NCBI GenBank assembly: GCA_031265635.1 | Contig: JAISCK010000059.1 | Location: 1 to 21,700 of the forward strand | DNA length: 21,700 bases | DNA from: Spirochaetaceae bacterium | GTDB lineage: Bacteria; Spirochaetota; Spirochaetia; Treponematales; Breznakiellaceae | Direction of reading: 5' to 3' | Shown: one piece after another, positions 8,294-15,508 of the stretch | Position numbering within the stretch: position 1 is the stretch's first letter | Layout of the letters: each line of letters starts with the position of its first letter | Notes under the pieces: generated by a model | Databases searched by the model: none | What the model saw: the letters and a program-made list of their open reading frames with translations, nothing else | What the model was told of the DNA's origin: nothing | Position numbers and translations under genes: made by a program

Positions 8294-9058
8294 TCAGCTC
8301 CCATAGGCGGCTGATAACGCCTGTTGTTTATTGTCTTCCGCCTGCCTCCGGCGGCTGGAATCCTTTGTAATCGAAATTATCGTATCGTAAAGCCCTACGG
8401 CCCCGTCATAGTTGCCGGTCATATAAAAGGCCCTGGCCAGTATGAACATGGCGTCGGTATCCCTGGTCTGTATTTCAAGATAACGCTCAAGATGGGGAAT
8501 GGCCTCGGCAGGGCGGTCAAGTTCAAATACATAGAGAACCGCGAGACCGTAACGGGCCCTGGTATAGCGCTCGTCAATGGCTATGGCCCTGCGATAGGCT
8601 TCTTCGGCAAGACGGTAGTATTGGGCTCTCTCCTGGCCGCCGTCGGTCGCAACGGTATAATCATGGTAATCCCTGGCCAGTATGCCGGCCACAAGCCCGG
8701 TTGAATAGTGCAGCGCCGGGTCTTCGGGTGTATAGGAGACAGCCTGTTCCAGGGCCTTGAAAGCCTCGCCGTAGAGCCCCTTGTCCTGGAGGCGGGCGGA
8801 GAGTATTTTCCAGTATATTCCGGCCTTGACCGCCGTATTGACCTGTTCTTCCATCATGTTTTCATAGAGGGCTATGGCTTCGCGCAGACCCTCTATGGTC
8901 TCGGGCGGCCCTCCCTTGGGGCTGAGTTCGGCGATGCGGGAAGCAAGCTGGTTCCTGGCCGACTGCTTTTTGTACAATTGAAAGCCCGTAACAATCGCGC
9001 CTATGAGTATGATCACCAGAAAGCCCAGAGCATATTCCCTTATCCTTGGATTTTTCAT
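8294..9058 (-). CDS. Membrane-anchored tetratricopeptide repeat protein
   Basis: The 254-residue protein begins MKNPRIREYALGFLVIILIG, a single N-terminal membrane helix (about 8-29) with a short basic cytoplasmic end, so the rest should face the periplasm. The remainder is helical, with TPR-like repeats: GLYGEAFKALEQAVSYTPED, EEAYRRAIAIDERYTRARYG, DRPAEAIPHLERYLEIQTRD and GNYDGAVGLYDTIISIT. TPR domains mediate protein contacts; the partner is not known. The ATG overlaps the xerD stop (ATGA), so the two are likely co-translated, and dprA follows after 11 bases. Placement after ftsZ and xerD suggests, but does not show, a role in division or envelope assembly. No gene name is recognised. Confidence 0.88.
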   Translation of the reverse strand: MKNPRIREYALGFLVIILIGAIVTGFQLYKKQSARNQLASRIAELSPKGGPPETIEGLREAIALYENMMEEQVNTAVKAGIYWKILSARLQDKGLYGEAFKALEQAVSYTPEDPALHYSTGLVAGILARDYHDYTVATDGGQERAQYYRLAEEAYRRAIAIDERYTRARYGLAVLYVFELDRPAEAIPHLERYLEIQTRDTDAMFILARAFYMTGNYDGAVGLYDTIISITKDSSRRRQAEDNKQQALSAAYGS

Positions 9059-9954
9059 TTTGTATATTCCCGTAAGTTCGGCAGATAACGCCGGTGGTTT
9101 TCCCGCAAAAGGGAAACATCCACATGGGTATAAATCTGGGTGGTAGCCAGATCCGCGTGGCCCAAAAGCTCCTGAACGGAACGGAGGTCGGCCCCTCCGT
9201 ACAGCAGTTCGGTAGCATAACTGTGCCTCAAGGTATGGACTTTGGAACCCAGTCCTAAAAGGCCGGTTATCTCCCTGTAGTTTTTCCAGATTCCCTTGCG
9301 GGACAGGCTTCTCCCGCCCTTCTTTATAAACAGGGCCTGGCCTGTACCGGCTCCGGCCAGGACCGGCCTTGCCGTGTCAAGGTAGGTCCTGAGCCAGCGC
9401 GCCGCCTCGTCCCCGAAGGGAACAAGCCTTTCCTTGCCGCCCTTGCCCCGCACCCTGGCGAGCTTTTCGCCAAAGAAAACATCGGAAAGTTTAAGGCCCG
9501 CGGCCTCAGAGATACGGAGCCCCGCCGAATAGATGAATTCAAAAAGGGCCCTGTCCCGTATGCCACGGGGACCCGAAACATCTATCGAGGCAAGCATCTT
9601 TTCCACAGCCTCCCTGGAAAGAACCACCGGGAGCTTCTGTTTCCGTTTTGGAAGCTCCAGAATCAGGGCCGGATTGTCCTCCCGTAAACCTTCGTTCACT
9701 ACATACCTAAAGAACGACCTCAGGGCGGAAATTGCTTTGGCCGCCGAGCGGGAATCTATGCTGTTTTTTTTCCGCCTGAAATCAAGATAATGGCCCAGAT
9801 CTCCCGGATTTACCGTAACGGCCTCAAGGCCGTTTTTGGAAAGCCAGGCGAGAAACAGGCGTATCTCCGTCTCGTAGGTCTCAACGGTAAGCAGGGCGCG
9901 GCGTTCCGTAACAAGGAGGCTTGAACGGTACTGTTCCAGAAGGCGGGTGTCCAC
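9055..9954 (-). CDS. xerD: Tyrosine recombinase, XerD-like
   Basis: The 299-residue Xer family recombinase has the full catalytic set: Arg147 in AGLRISEA, Lys171 in RGKGGKERL, His240 and Arg243 in HTLRHSYA, His266 in LLGHADL and Tyr275 in TTQIYTHV. Length is close to E. coli XerD (298). The start codon is GTG (9954), 3 bases after the ftsZ stop, with a moderate AGGGA ribosome site lying in the ftsZ end. It is the second Xer gene in the block (the other is at 4181-5113). The two share architecture but are clearly different sequences, as expected for a XerC/XerD heterotetramer acting at dif. Which is C and which is D needs a tree. Confidence 0.92.
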   Translation of the reverse strand: MDTRLLEQYRSSLLVTERRALLTVETYETEIRLFLAWLSKNGLEAVTVNPGDLGHYLDFRRKKNSIDSRSAAKAISALRSFFRYVVNEGLREDNPALILELPKRKQKLPVVLSREAVEKMLASIDVSGPRGIRDRALFEFIYSAGLRISEAAGLKLSDVFFGEKLARVRGKGGKERLVPFGDEAARWLRTYLDTARPVLAGAGTGQALFIKKGGRSLSRKGIWKNYREITGLLGLGSKVHTLRHSYATELLYGGADLRSVQELLGHADLATTQIYTHVDVSLLRENHRRYLPNLREYTK

Positions 9955-9957
9955 GTT

Positions 9958-11184
9958 CTACATTTCCCTGGCAAAGTAATTGTACGCCTGGCCGGAACTC
10001 CCTTCCGCCTTTCTGTCCTCCTCAGGCGCTCCGTTCCCAACGCCGTTCCGGGAAACCCGCAGATACGCCGGGGTGTCAAGGTCCTCATAGTTCTTTTTGG
10101 ACAGGCCCCCGCCGGAATGACCCGACTGCCCGAGTATTTTGTCCCATTCGCTGCCGGTCATGATATCGGCGGCCGGTTTTTCAGGGGCCTGTATCTGGGG
10201 TTTCACCTCGCTTATGTTTTCGCCCTTGAATCCTGTGGCGATAACCGTTACCTGTATTTTGTCGTTAAAGGACTCGTCCAGGGCGGTTCCGGTGATGATA
10301 AGGGCGTCGGGGTCCACACTGGCGGTAATGGCGCTCCCTATGCGGCTCACTTCCCTGAGGGAAAGGTCGGTCCCGCCGGTGATGTTAATAAGCACATGCG
10401 TCGAACCTGCCATGGTGCTTCCCTTGAGCAGGGGATTCTTTACTGCGTTGCTGGCGGCTTCCTCTGCCCTGTTGGTTCCCGAAGCAATCCCTATGCCCAT
10501 GAGGGCGTCGCCCTGGCCGTGCATGGTAGTCTTGACATCGGCAAAATCAACGTTCATAAGCCCCGGTATGGTGATGAGATCCGATATGCCCTGAACGCCC
10601 TGCCTGAGTACGTCATCCGCCATGAGAAACGCGTCAACCACGGTGGTCTTGTCGTCAACGATCTCAAGGAGCAGTTCGTTGGGTATGATGATGAGGGTAT
10701 CAACCGCCTCCCGCATCCTGGCTATGCCTTCCTCGGCAATACGCATACGGGTAGCGCCTTCAAATTTGAAAGGCTTGGTCACAACGCCTACGGTAAGGGC
10801 CCCGGTCTCCCTGGCCACCTGGGCGATTACCGGCGCGGCCCCGGTTCCGGTTCCGCCGCCCATGCCCGCGGTTACAAAAACCATATCGGCCCCCTTGAGG
10901 GCATTGGCTATCATTTCGCGGTCTTCCAGCGCGGCCTTTTCCCCTTTTTCGGGATCAGCGCCGGCGCCGAGCCCGCCTGTAACCTTGGCCCCTATGGTCA
11001 GTACCGTGGCGGCCCTGGATTTGTTAAGAGCCTGGATGTCCGTATTGGCGGCCAGAAATTCAACCTTTTGTACTCCGCAGGATATCATGCGGTTTACCGC
11101 GTTGGACCCGCCGCCGCCTACGCCTATAACCTTGATAACAGTTTCTTTGACGCCGTTCTTTTCTTCAAGGATCTCGATATTCAT
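9958..11184 (-). CDS. ftsZ: Cell division GTPase FtsZ
   Basis: This tubulin-like protein of 408 residues polymerises into the Z ring. The nucleotide site GVGGGGSNAV is at 21-30, the tubulin signature GMGGGTGTG at 107-115 and the T7 catalytic loop NVDFAD at 211-216. The C-terminal peptide that binds FtsA is recognisable as DTPAYLR, but 32 more residues follow it, ending QAYNYFAREM, whereas the peptide normally sits at the very end. I chose ATG 11184 because the seven-G run at 11188-11194 is its ribosome site. The GTG at 11196 would place that run inside the gene. It lies 51 bases after ftsA, and its stop is 3 bases from the xerD GTG start. Confidence 0.97.
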   Translation of the reverse strand: MNIEILEEKNGVKETVIKVIGVGGGGSNAVNRMISCGVQKVEFLAANTDIQALNKSRAATVLTIGAKVTGGLGAGADPEKGEKAALEDREMIANALKGADMVFVTAGMGGGTGTGAAPVIAQVARETGALTVGVVTKPFKFEGATRMRIAEEGIARMREAVDTLIIIPNELLLEIVDDKTTVVDAFLMADDVLRQGVQGISDLITIPGLMNVDFADVKTTMHGQGDALMGIGIASGTNRAEEAASNAVKNPLLKGSTMAGSTHVLINITGGTDLSLREVSRIGSAITASVDPDALIITGTALDESFNDKIQVTVIATGFKGENISEVKPQIQAPEKPAADIMTGSEWDKILGQSGHSGGGLSKKNYEDLDTPAYLRVSRNGVGNGAPEEDRKAEGSSGQAYNYFAREM

Positions 11185-11213
11185 GTTCCCCCCCACTTCA
11201 AACTATTTTAATT

Positions 11214-11228
11214 GGCGCCTAACGCGCC
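11214..11228 (-). other. Short GC inverted repeat in the ftsA-ftsZ gap
   Basis: GGCGC and GCGCC arms of 5 bases flank a 5-base loop in the 51-base gap between ftsA and ftsZ. No T run follows, so it is not a standard terminator. It may shape the ftsZ leader. TAAAAT, a possible -10 box, lies just downstream, but no good -35 is visible. Confidence 0.25.
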
Positions 11229-11235
11229 GCGTAAC

Positions 11236-12486
11236 TTAAAAAAATTCCTTCCGTATCCAGTCGGTAAAGCGGCCCAAAAGCGGCGCCTTGTCCCTGGCCT
11301 TTACCTCGGCGCCGCGATCGGGATTCTTCCTCTCCTCGCGTTCATAGCCCTCAAGCATGAGGCCCACCGCCGTGGCAAAACCGGGACTCCGGTACTCTTC
11401 CACAAGACCGCCTACCGAAAGGGGCACGCCTATTCGTACCGGAAGATCAAAGACGCTGGCCGCGAGTTCCGCCGCGCCGGGAAGCTGGGCGCCTCCTCCT
11501 GACAGCACCACGCCCCCTCCAAGGGGCCTGGGCAGGGAGAGATCGTCAAGCCTGTCTTTGACCATGGTAAAAATTTCTTCCATGCGGGGCCGTATTATCC
11601 TTTCGATATGCGACCTCGGTATGGACACCGGAGCCCTTCCGCCGACTCCGGGGACTATTATTTCCTCATCGGACTCAAGAAGGGCCTCCCAGCAGCAGCC
11701 AGCTTCAAGTTTTATCTTTTCCGATGTTTCAAAGGAAAGATTCTTCAATATTGATATGTCGCTGGTAACCTGGGAACCTCCTACGGGAATGGTCGCCGTG
11801 GAATACGGGGCGCCCTGGGAATAAACCAGTATATCGGTGGTTCCCCCTCCCAAATCGAGGAGGACCACGCCCAGTTCCTTTTCTTCTTCGGTAAGCACAG
11901 AACGGCCGGCGGCAAGGGTCCTGAGTACAAGGCCGTTCACCCTGAAACCGGCCCGGTTGACGCATTTGACAAGGTTCTGCGCGCCCGTTACCGAACAGGT
12001 GATGATATGTACCTCGGCCTCAAGGCGCACCCCTATCATGTCCAGGGGCATTCGTATACCCCTCTGGTTATCAACAATAAAGGTCTGGGGTATTACTTCC
12101 AGCATCTGACGGTCCATGGGCACCATCACCGCCTGGGCCGCCTCAAGCACCCGGTCCACATCGGCCTGGGTGATTTCCCTGGTCTCCCGGTTTTTTCCCG
12201 TAACGGCGACAACGCCCCGGGAATTAAGCCCGTCTATGTGGCTGCCGCCTATGCCGGTCCAGGCGCTGTGAACCTCCCTGCCGCTCATCAGTTCGGCCGC
12301 CTCTATGGCCGCCGATACGGAACGGAGGGTGGCTTCAATATTTACCACCACGCCCTTGCGGAGTCCTGTGGACGGAGCGACGCCGACGCCGGTAAGCTCT
12401 ATGCCTGAACCGGTACGCTCCCCTATAACCGCGCATACCCTGGTCGTGCCTATGTCAAGGCCGACAACTAATCCGTCATTGGACAG
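11236..12486 (-). CDS. ftsA: Cell division protein FtsA, apparent CTG start
   Basis: This actin-like protein tethers FtsZ to the membrane. The phosphate-1 loop GLDIGTT (9-15) and the phosphate-2 motif DLGGGTTD (211-218) are present. The protein ends in the amphipathic membrane-targeting helix FTDWIRKEFF, the family's usual ending. The essential N-terminus begins upstream of the first ATG/GTG/TTG in frame: the first GTG (12351) would delete GLDIGTT. Reading back, no standard start occurs before an in-frame TAG, but CTG at 12484-12486 follows AAAGGAGG with 6-base spacing, giving 416 residues (E. coli FtsA has 420). The start overlaps the ftsQ end by 11 bases. A sequencing error is the main alternative. 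Confidence 0.93.
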   Translation of the reverse strand: MSNDGLVVGLDIGTTRVCAVIGERTGSGIELTGVGVAPSTGLRKGVVVNIEATLRSVSAAIEAAELMSGREVHSAWTGIGGSHIDGLNSRGVVAVTGKNRETREITQADVDRVLEAAQAVMVPMDRQMLEVIPQTFIVDNQRGIRMPLDMIGVRLEAEVHIITCSVTGAQNLVKCVNRAGFRVNGLVLRTLAAGRSVLTEEEKELGVVLLDLGGGTTDILVYSQGAPYSTATIPVGGSQVTSDISILKNLSFETSEKIKLEAGCCWEALLESDEEIIVPGVGGRAPVSIPRSHIERIIRPRMEEIFTMVKDRLDDLSLPRPLGGGVVLSGGGAQLPGAAELAASVFDLPVRIGVPLSVGGLVEEYRSPGFATAVGLMLEGYEREERKNPDRGAEVKARDKAPLLGRFTDWIRKEFF

Positions 12487-13297
12487 AACGGACCTCCTTT
12501 GGCTTGAATGACGCCGTGCCCGTGCGGAAATCTATTTCGTCGATTTCTACGCCCTGGCGCTTGAATACATCAATGACCAGCATAATATACCGGAGCGTTT
12601 CTTCGCTAAGCTCAGGACCCACCCTGAAACGGACAGGAGCGTGAGCGGGATACAGCACCAGTTCATACCCGTCATAGAGTTTTTTATGTATCCTGATTTC
12701 GGAAATCATCGAAAGAAGCAGAGGATTACGGGCGTTGATACCCTCAAGATTTTCCAGCAGGGGCCGCAGGTTTTCGGGAAGCGTCAGGCCGGGTTTCAGG
12801 CCCTCAAAGACAAGGCCCGAAATAATGGGAAGCCTTTCGCTTAACGCCTGCAGTTCCCCTTCGGCGGCGCCTATCCTGAACACCACGCCTTCCTGGTCAA
12901 AAAACACGGGGGAGACTTTTCCCCGGTATTCGGCAAAGGCCATGGCGCAGGCCCTTCGCGGCTTCAGGATGACGCGCAGGGTATCGGGAAAGCGTTTTTC
13001 CACCAGGGCCTCTCCCACCATATACAGTTCCTCAAGGGCGCGGGCCGCGGCGGCGCTGTTAAAATTGACAAAGGACGAAGAAGAAACTATTCCCGCCCTG
13101 GCTATGACTTCGGCGTCGCCCAATTCGGGAAGCCCCCGGACTTCAATATGGTTAAAGGGCATGCAGGGGGTAATCCCGAACAGCCATACCAGTTCGACAG
13201 CGAGAATTATCGCCAGCACCAAAAGGAGCCTTTTGAGTATTTTGTCCGACCGGACGCGGGCGCTTTCCGCCCCGGCGATAAACACGTTATCTGACAC
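12476..13297 (-). CDS. ftsQ: Cell division protein FtsQ/DivIB
   Basis: This 273-residue bitopic protein has a short cytoplasmic N-terminus, a membrane helix at about 24-41 (LLLVLAIILAVELVWLFG), then a POTRA domain (FNHIEVRGLPELGDAEVIA to about 118) and a beta-rich domain. This is the FtsQ/DivIB layout of the divisome bridge that binds FtsL and FtsB. Sequence conservation in this family is low, so the call rests on topology, POTRA pattern and position between ftsW and ftsA. I chose GTG 13297 because GAGGAGG lies six bases upstream; the ATG at 13336 overlaps ftsW by 50 bases without a better site. It overlaps the ftsW stop by 11 bases. Confidence 0.88.
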   Translation of the reverse strand: MSDNVFIAGAESARVRSDKILKRLLLVLAIILAVELVWLFGITPCMPFNHIEVRGLPELGDAEVIARAGIVSSSSFVNFNSAAAARALEELYMVGEALVEKRFPDTLRVILKPRRACAMAFAEYRGKVSPVFFDQEGVVFRIGAAEGELQALSERLPIISGLVFEGLKPGLTLPENLRPLLENLEGINARNPLLLSMISEIRIHKKLYDGYELVLYPAHAPVRFRVGPELSEETLRYIMLVIDVFKRQGVEIDEIDFRTGTASFKPKEVRSVQ

Positions 13298-14429
13298 CGG
13301 CGTCCTCCTCGCTGCTCTGGCGGGACACATTGACAATGAGGCCCGCGGTTAAAAGGGTCGTCGCCAGGGAAGATCCCCCGGCGGAAAAAAACGGCAGGGG
13401 AATCCCGGTGGCCGGCATCGCGCCTGAAACCACCGCCACGTTGAGCAGAGCCTGGGATACTATGCCCGTAACAAGGGCTCCGGCAAGAAGCCGCCTGAAA
13501 CTGTCCCCGGAATACAGGGCCGCCCGGTAGCCTCTGACGGCAAAGACGGTAAAAAGTATCCAGAAAAGAAGCACGCCGAGAAAACCCGCTTCTTCGGCAA
13601 AGGAGGCAAAAATAAAATCGGAGTGAACTTCCGGCACGCTGGCTATCTTCCGTATGCCGTGGCCCATGCCCCTGCCCCAAAAGGCGCCCGAGGCGACGGT
13701 CAGCACCGAGGAACGGACCTGATACCCCGCTCCCAAAGGTTCCCACCGGGGCCAGACAAAACTGATAAGGCGCCTGAGCCGGTGTTCCCTGGTCAGCACA
13801 AACAGCGCCGAAAACGGAAGCAGCAGCGCCAGGGCCGAAAAGAGGTGGCGCAGTTTTACCCCGGCAAGAAAGAACAGCACCAGAGCGTTCACCGCGATAA
13901 ACAGGGCTGTCGAAAAATTGTTCTGCCGGTATATAAGAAAGAAAAAAAGCGCGCTTACCAGGGTCGGGGGCAGGACCGTTGAACCGAGTTCGTCAATGCG
14001 GTCTTCCTTCTTGGCGAATATGTGGGCAAGGTACAGGGGCAGCACCAGTTTCACCAACTCCGAAGGTTGATAACTGGAAGAAAAAATCTTGATCCACCTG
14101 GACGCGCCGTTCTTGGTAACGCCTATGCCGGGTACAAAGGTCAGGACGCAGAGCAGCGCCGCTCCCAGGACCAGGGGTTTTACCCACCTCCGTATAAATT
14201 CAAGATCTATCCACGACGCGAGGAAAAAGAGAACCAGGCCGAAGAGGGCGAAAATACCCTGGCGAAAAATCAGATAGAAGCTGTCGCCGAAAAAGCGTTC
14301 CGAAAAACCGTAGGAAGCGGAGTAAAGGCTTACCAGGCCGAGGCCGGTGAGGAGCAGTACGCTGGCAATGAGGACATGGTCGGCGTGTTTTTTCGCGCCG
14401 GGAAAGCCCCCGTCAAATTGATATATCAT
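13287..14429 (-). CDS. ftsW: Divisome glycosyltransferase FtsW (SEDS family)
   Basis: This polytopic membrane protein of 380 residues has about ten hydrophobic segments. SEDS-family hallmarks are ASRWIKIFSSSYQPSEL, PEVHSDFIFASFAEEAGFLG (the conserved region between the last helices) and the PLPFFSAGGSS loop near the C-terminus. The family polymerises lipid II glycan strands together with a class B PBP. Placement within the dcw cluster favours FtsW over RodA. ATG 14429 shares one base with the mraY stop (TGATG). A GTG lies one codon upstream, and the longer in-frame starts run far into mraY. No strong ribosome site is seen, so translational coupling to mraY is likely. No class B PBP gene is adjacent. 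Confidence 0.94.
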   Translation of the reverse strand: MIYQFDGGFPGAKKHADHVLIASVLLLTGLGLVSLYSASYGFSERFFGDSFYLIFRQGIFALFGLVLFFLASWIDLEFIRRWVKPLVLGAALLCVLTFVPGIGVTKNGASRWIKIFSSSYQPSELVKLVLPLYLAHIFAKKEDRIDELGSTVLPPTLVSALFFFLIYRQNNFSTALFIAVNALVLFFLAGVKLRHLFSALALLLPFSALFVLTREHRLRRLISFVWPRWEPLGAGYQVRSSVLTVASGAFWGRGMGHGIRKIASVPEVHSDFIFASFAEEAGFLGVLLFWILFTVFAVRGYRAALYSGDSFRRLLAGALVTGIVSQALLNVAVVSGAMPATGIPLPFFSAGGSSLATTLLTAGLIVNVSRQSSEEDAGVR

Positions 14430-15508
14430 CACTGTATCTTTAATGTTGAAAGGGCGATGATGGCAAAGAGCCCGCCCAAAAGCCAGAAGCGGATTACAAC
14501 CTTGCTCTCCGCCCATCCTGAAAGTTCAAAATGATGATGAAGGGGCGCCATCCTGAATACCCGCTTCTTCCGCAGTTTATAGCTGACTACCTGCACAATT
14601 ACCGAAGCCGCCTCAACCGCGAAAACTCCGCCCACCGTAAAAACTAAAATTTCCTTCTTGAGAATCAGCGAGAGCGTGGCGGCGACGCCTCCCAGGGAAA
14701 GGCTTCCCACATCGCCCATGAAAATTTCGGCCGGATTAGTGTTAAACCACAGAAATCCTATACAGGCTCCGGTCATGGCGAGGCAGAACACGGTAAGTTC
14801 CCCGGCGTCCTTGATATGGGGGATGCCAAGATAGGCTGAAAAGTCGGCGCGGCCCGAAAGATAGCAGAGTATCGCAAGGGCTATGAACATGAGAAGCATC
14901 AGTCCCGAGGCAAGGCCGTCAAGACCGTCGGTAAGGTTGACGGCGTTGGATTCGCCTACGAGGAGCAGCACCGCGAAGGGTATCCAGAGTACGCCCATAT
15001 CCACAACCGGATTTTTGAAGAAGGGTATGTAGAGCAGGCTTATCCCCTCCTCTCCCCGGAAGTACAGTATCAGCGTTATGGCAAGGGCCACAATAAACTG
15101 ACCCGCAAGTTTGGCCCTGACGGAAATCCCGTTGGAATTATGCCGTTTCACCTTGAGGTAATCGTCGATAAAGCCCACAAGGCCGAAACCCATAAAGGCT
15201 CCCAGGGTCAGCCAGACGCTGAAATTGTCCAGGTCCTGCCAGAGCAGGGTCGCGGCGAGTACCGAAAGAATAATCAGGACCCCGCCCATGGTAGGAGTCC
15301 CCCCCTTGCTGAGATGGGAAGCAGGACCGTCGTCCCGTATGGACTGGCCCACCTTGAGGCGCCTGAGGGCCTCGATGATGCGGGGACCAAAGACAAAACA
15401 GATGAAAAGGCTTGTCATCGCCGCATAGGCGCCGCGGAAGGTAAGGTACTGGAATACGTTGAAGGGGGTAAAATATTTTACCAGCGGATACAGGAATTTA
15501 AGAATCAT
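14429..15508 (-). CDS. mraY: Phospho-N-acetylmuramoyl-pentapeptide transferase MraY
   Basis: This integral membrane enzyme transfers phospho-MurNAc-pentapeptide from UDP to undecaprenyl phosphate, forming lipid I. At 359 residues it is nearly identical in length to E. coli MraY. The family motifs lie at the expected places: HLSKGGTPTMGG (65-76), the Asp pair in VGFIDDYLK (Asp115, Asp116), NAVNLTDGLDGLASG (188-202), NPAEIFMGDVGSL (258-270, Asp266) and the PLHHHFE loop (His324-326). ATG 15508 overlaps the murF stop (ATGA) and has GGAGG seven bases upstream. The longer in-frame start would sit inside murF. It follows MurF, which makes its substrate. Confidence 0.97.
   Translation of the reverse strand: MILKFLYPLVKYFTPFNVFQYLTFRGAYAAMTSLFICFVFGPRIIEALRRLKVGQSIRDDGPASHLSKGGTPTMGGVLIILSVLAATLLWQDLDNFSVWLTLGAFMGFGLVGFIDDYLKVKRHNSNGISVRAKLAGQFIVALAITLILYFRGEEGISLLYIPFFKNPVVDMGVLWIPFAVLLLVGESNAVNLTDGLDGLASGLMLLMFIALAILCYLSGRADFSAYLGIPHIKDAGELTVFCLAMTGACIGFLWFNTNPAEIFMGDVGSLSLGGVAATLSLILKKEILVFTVGGVFAVEAASVIVQVVSYKLRKKRVFRMAPLHHHFELSGWAESKVVIRFWLLGGLFAIIALSTLKIQ

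Noticed and set aside
10117..11211. Long plus-strand open frame opposite ftsZ (364 codons)
   Set aside because: It is the complement of a highly conserved FtsZ; codon bias of the GC-rich gene explains the lack of stops.
11214..11228. Terminator between ftsA and ftsZ
   Set aside because: The stem is only 5 bp and no T run follows it.
11236..12351. GTG at 12351 as the ftsA start
   Set aside because: It would remove the GLDIGTT nucleotide loop and 45 conserved-looking residues, and has no suitable ribosome site.
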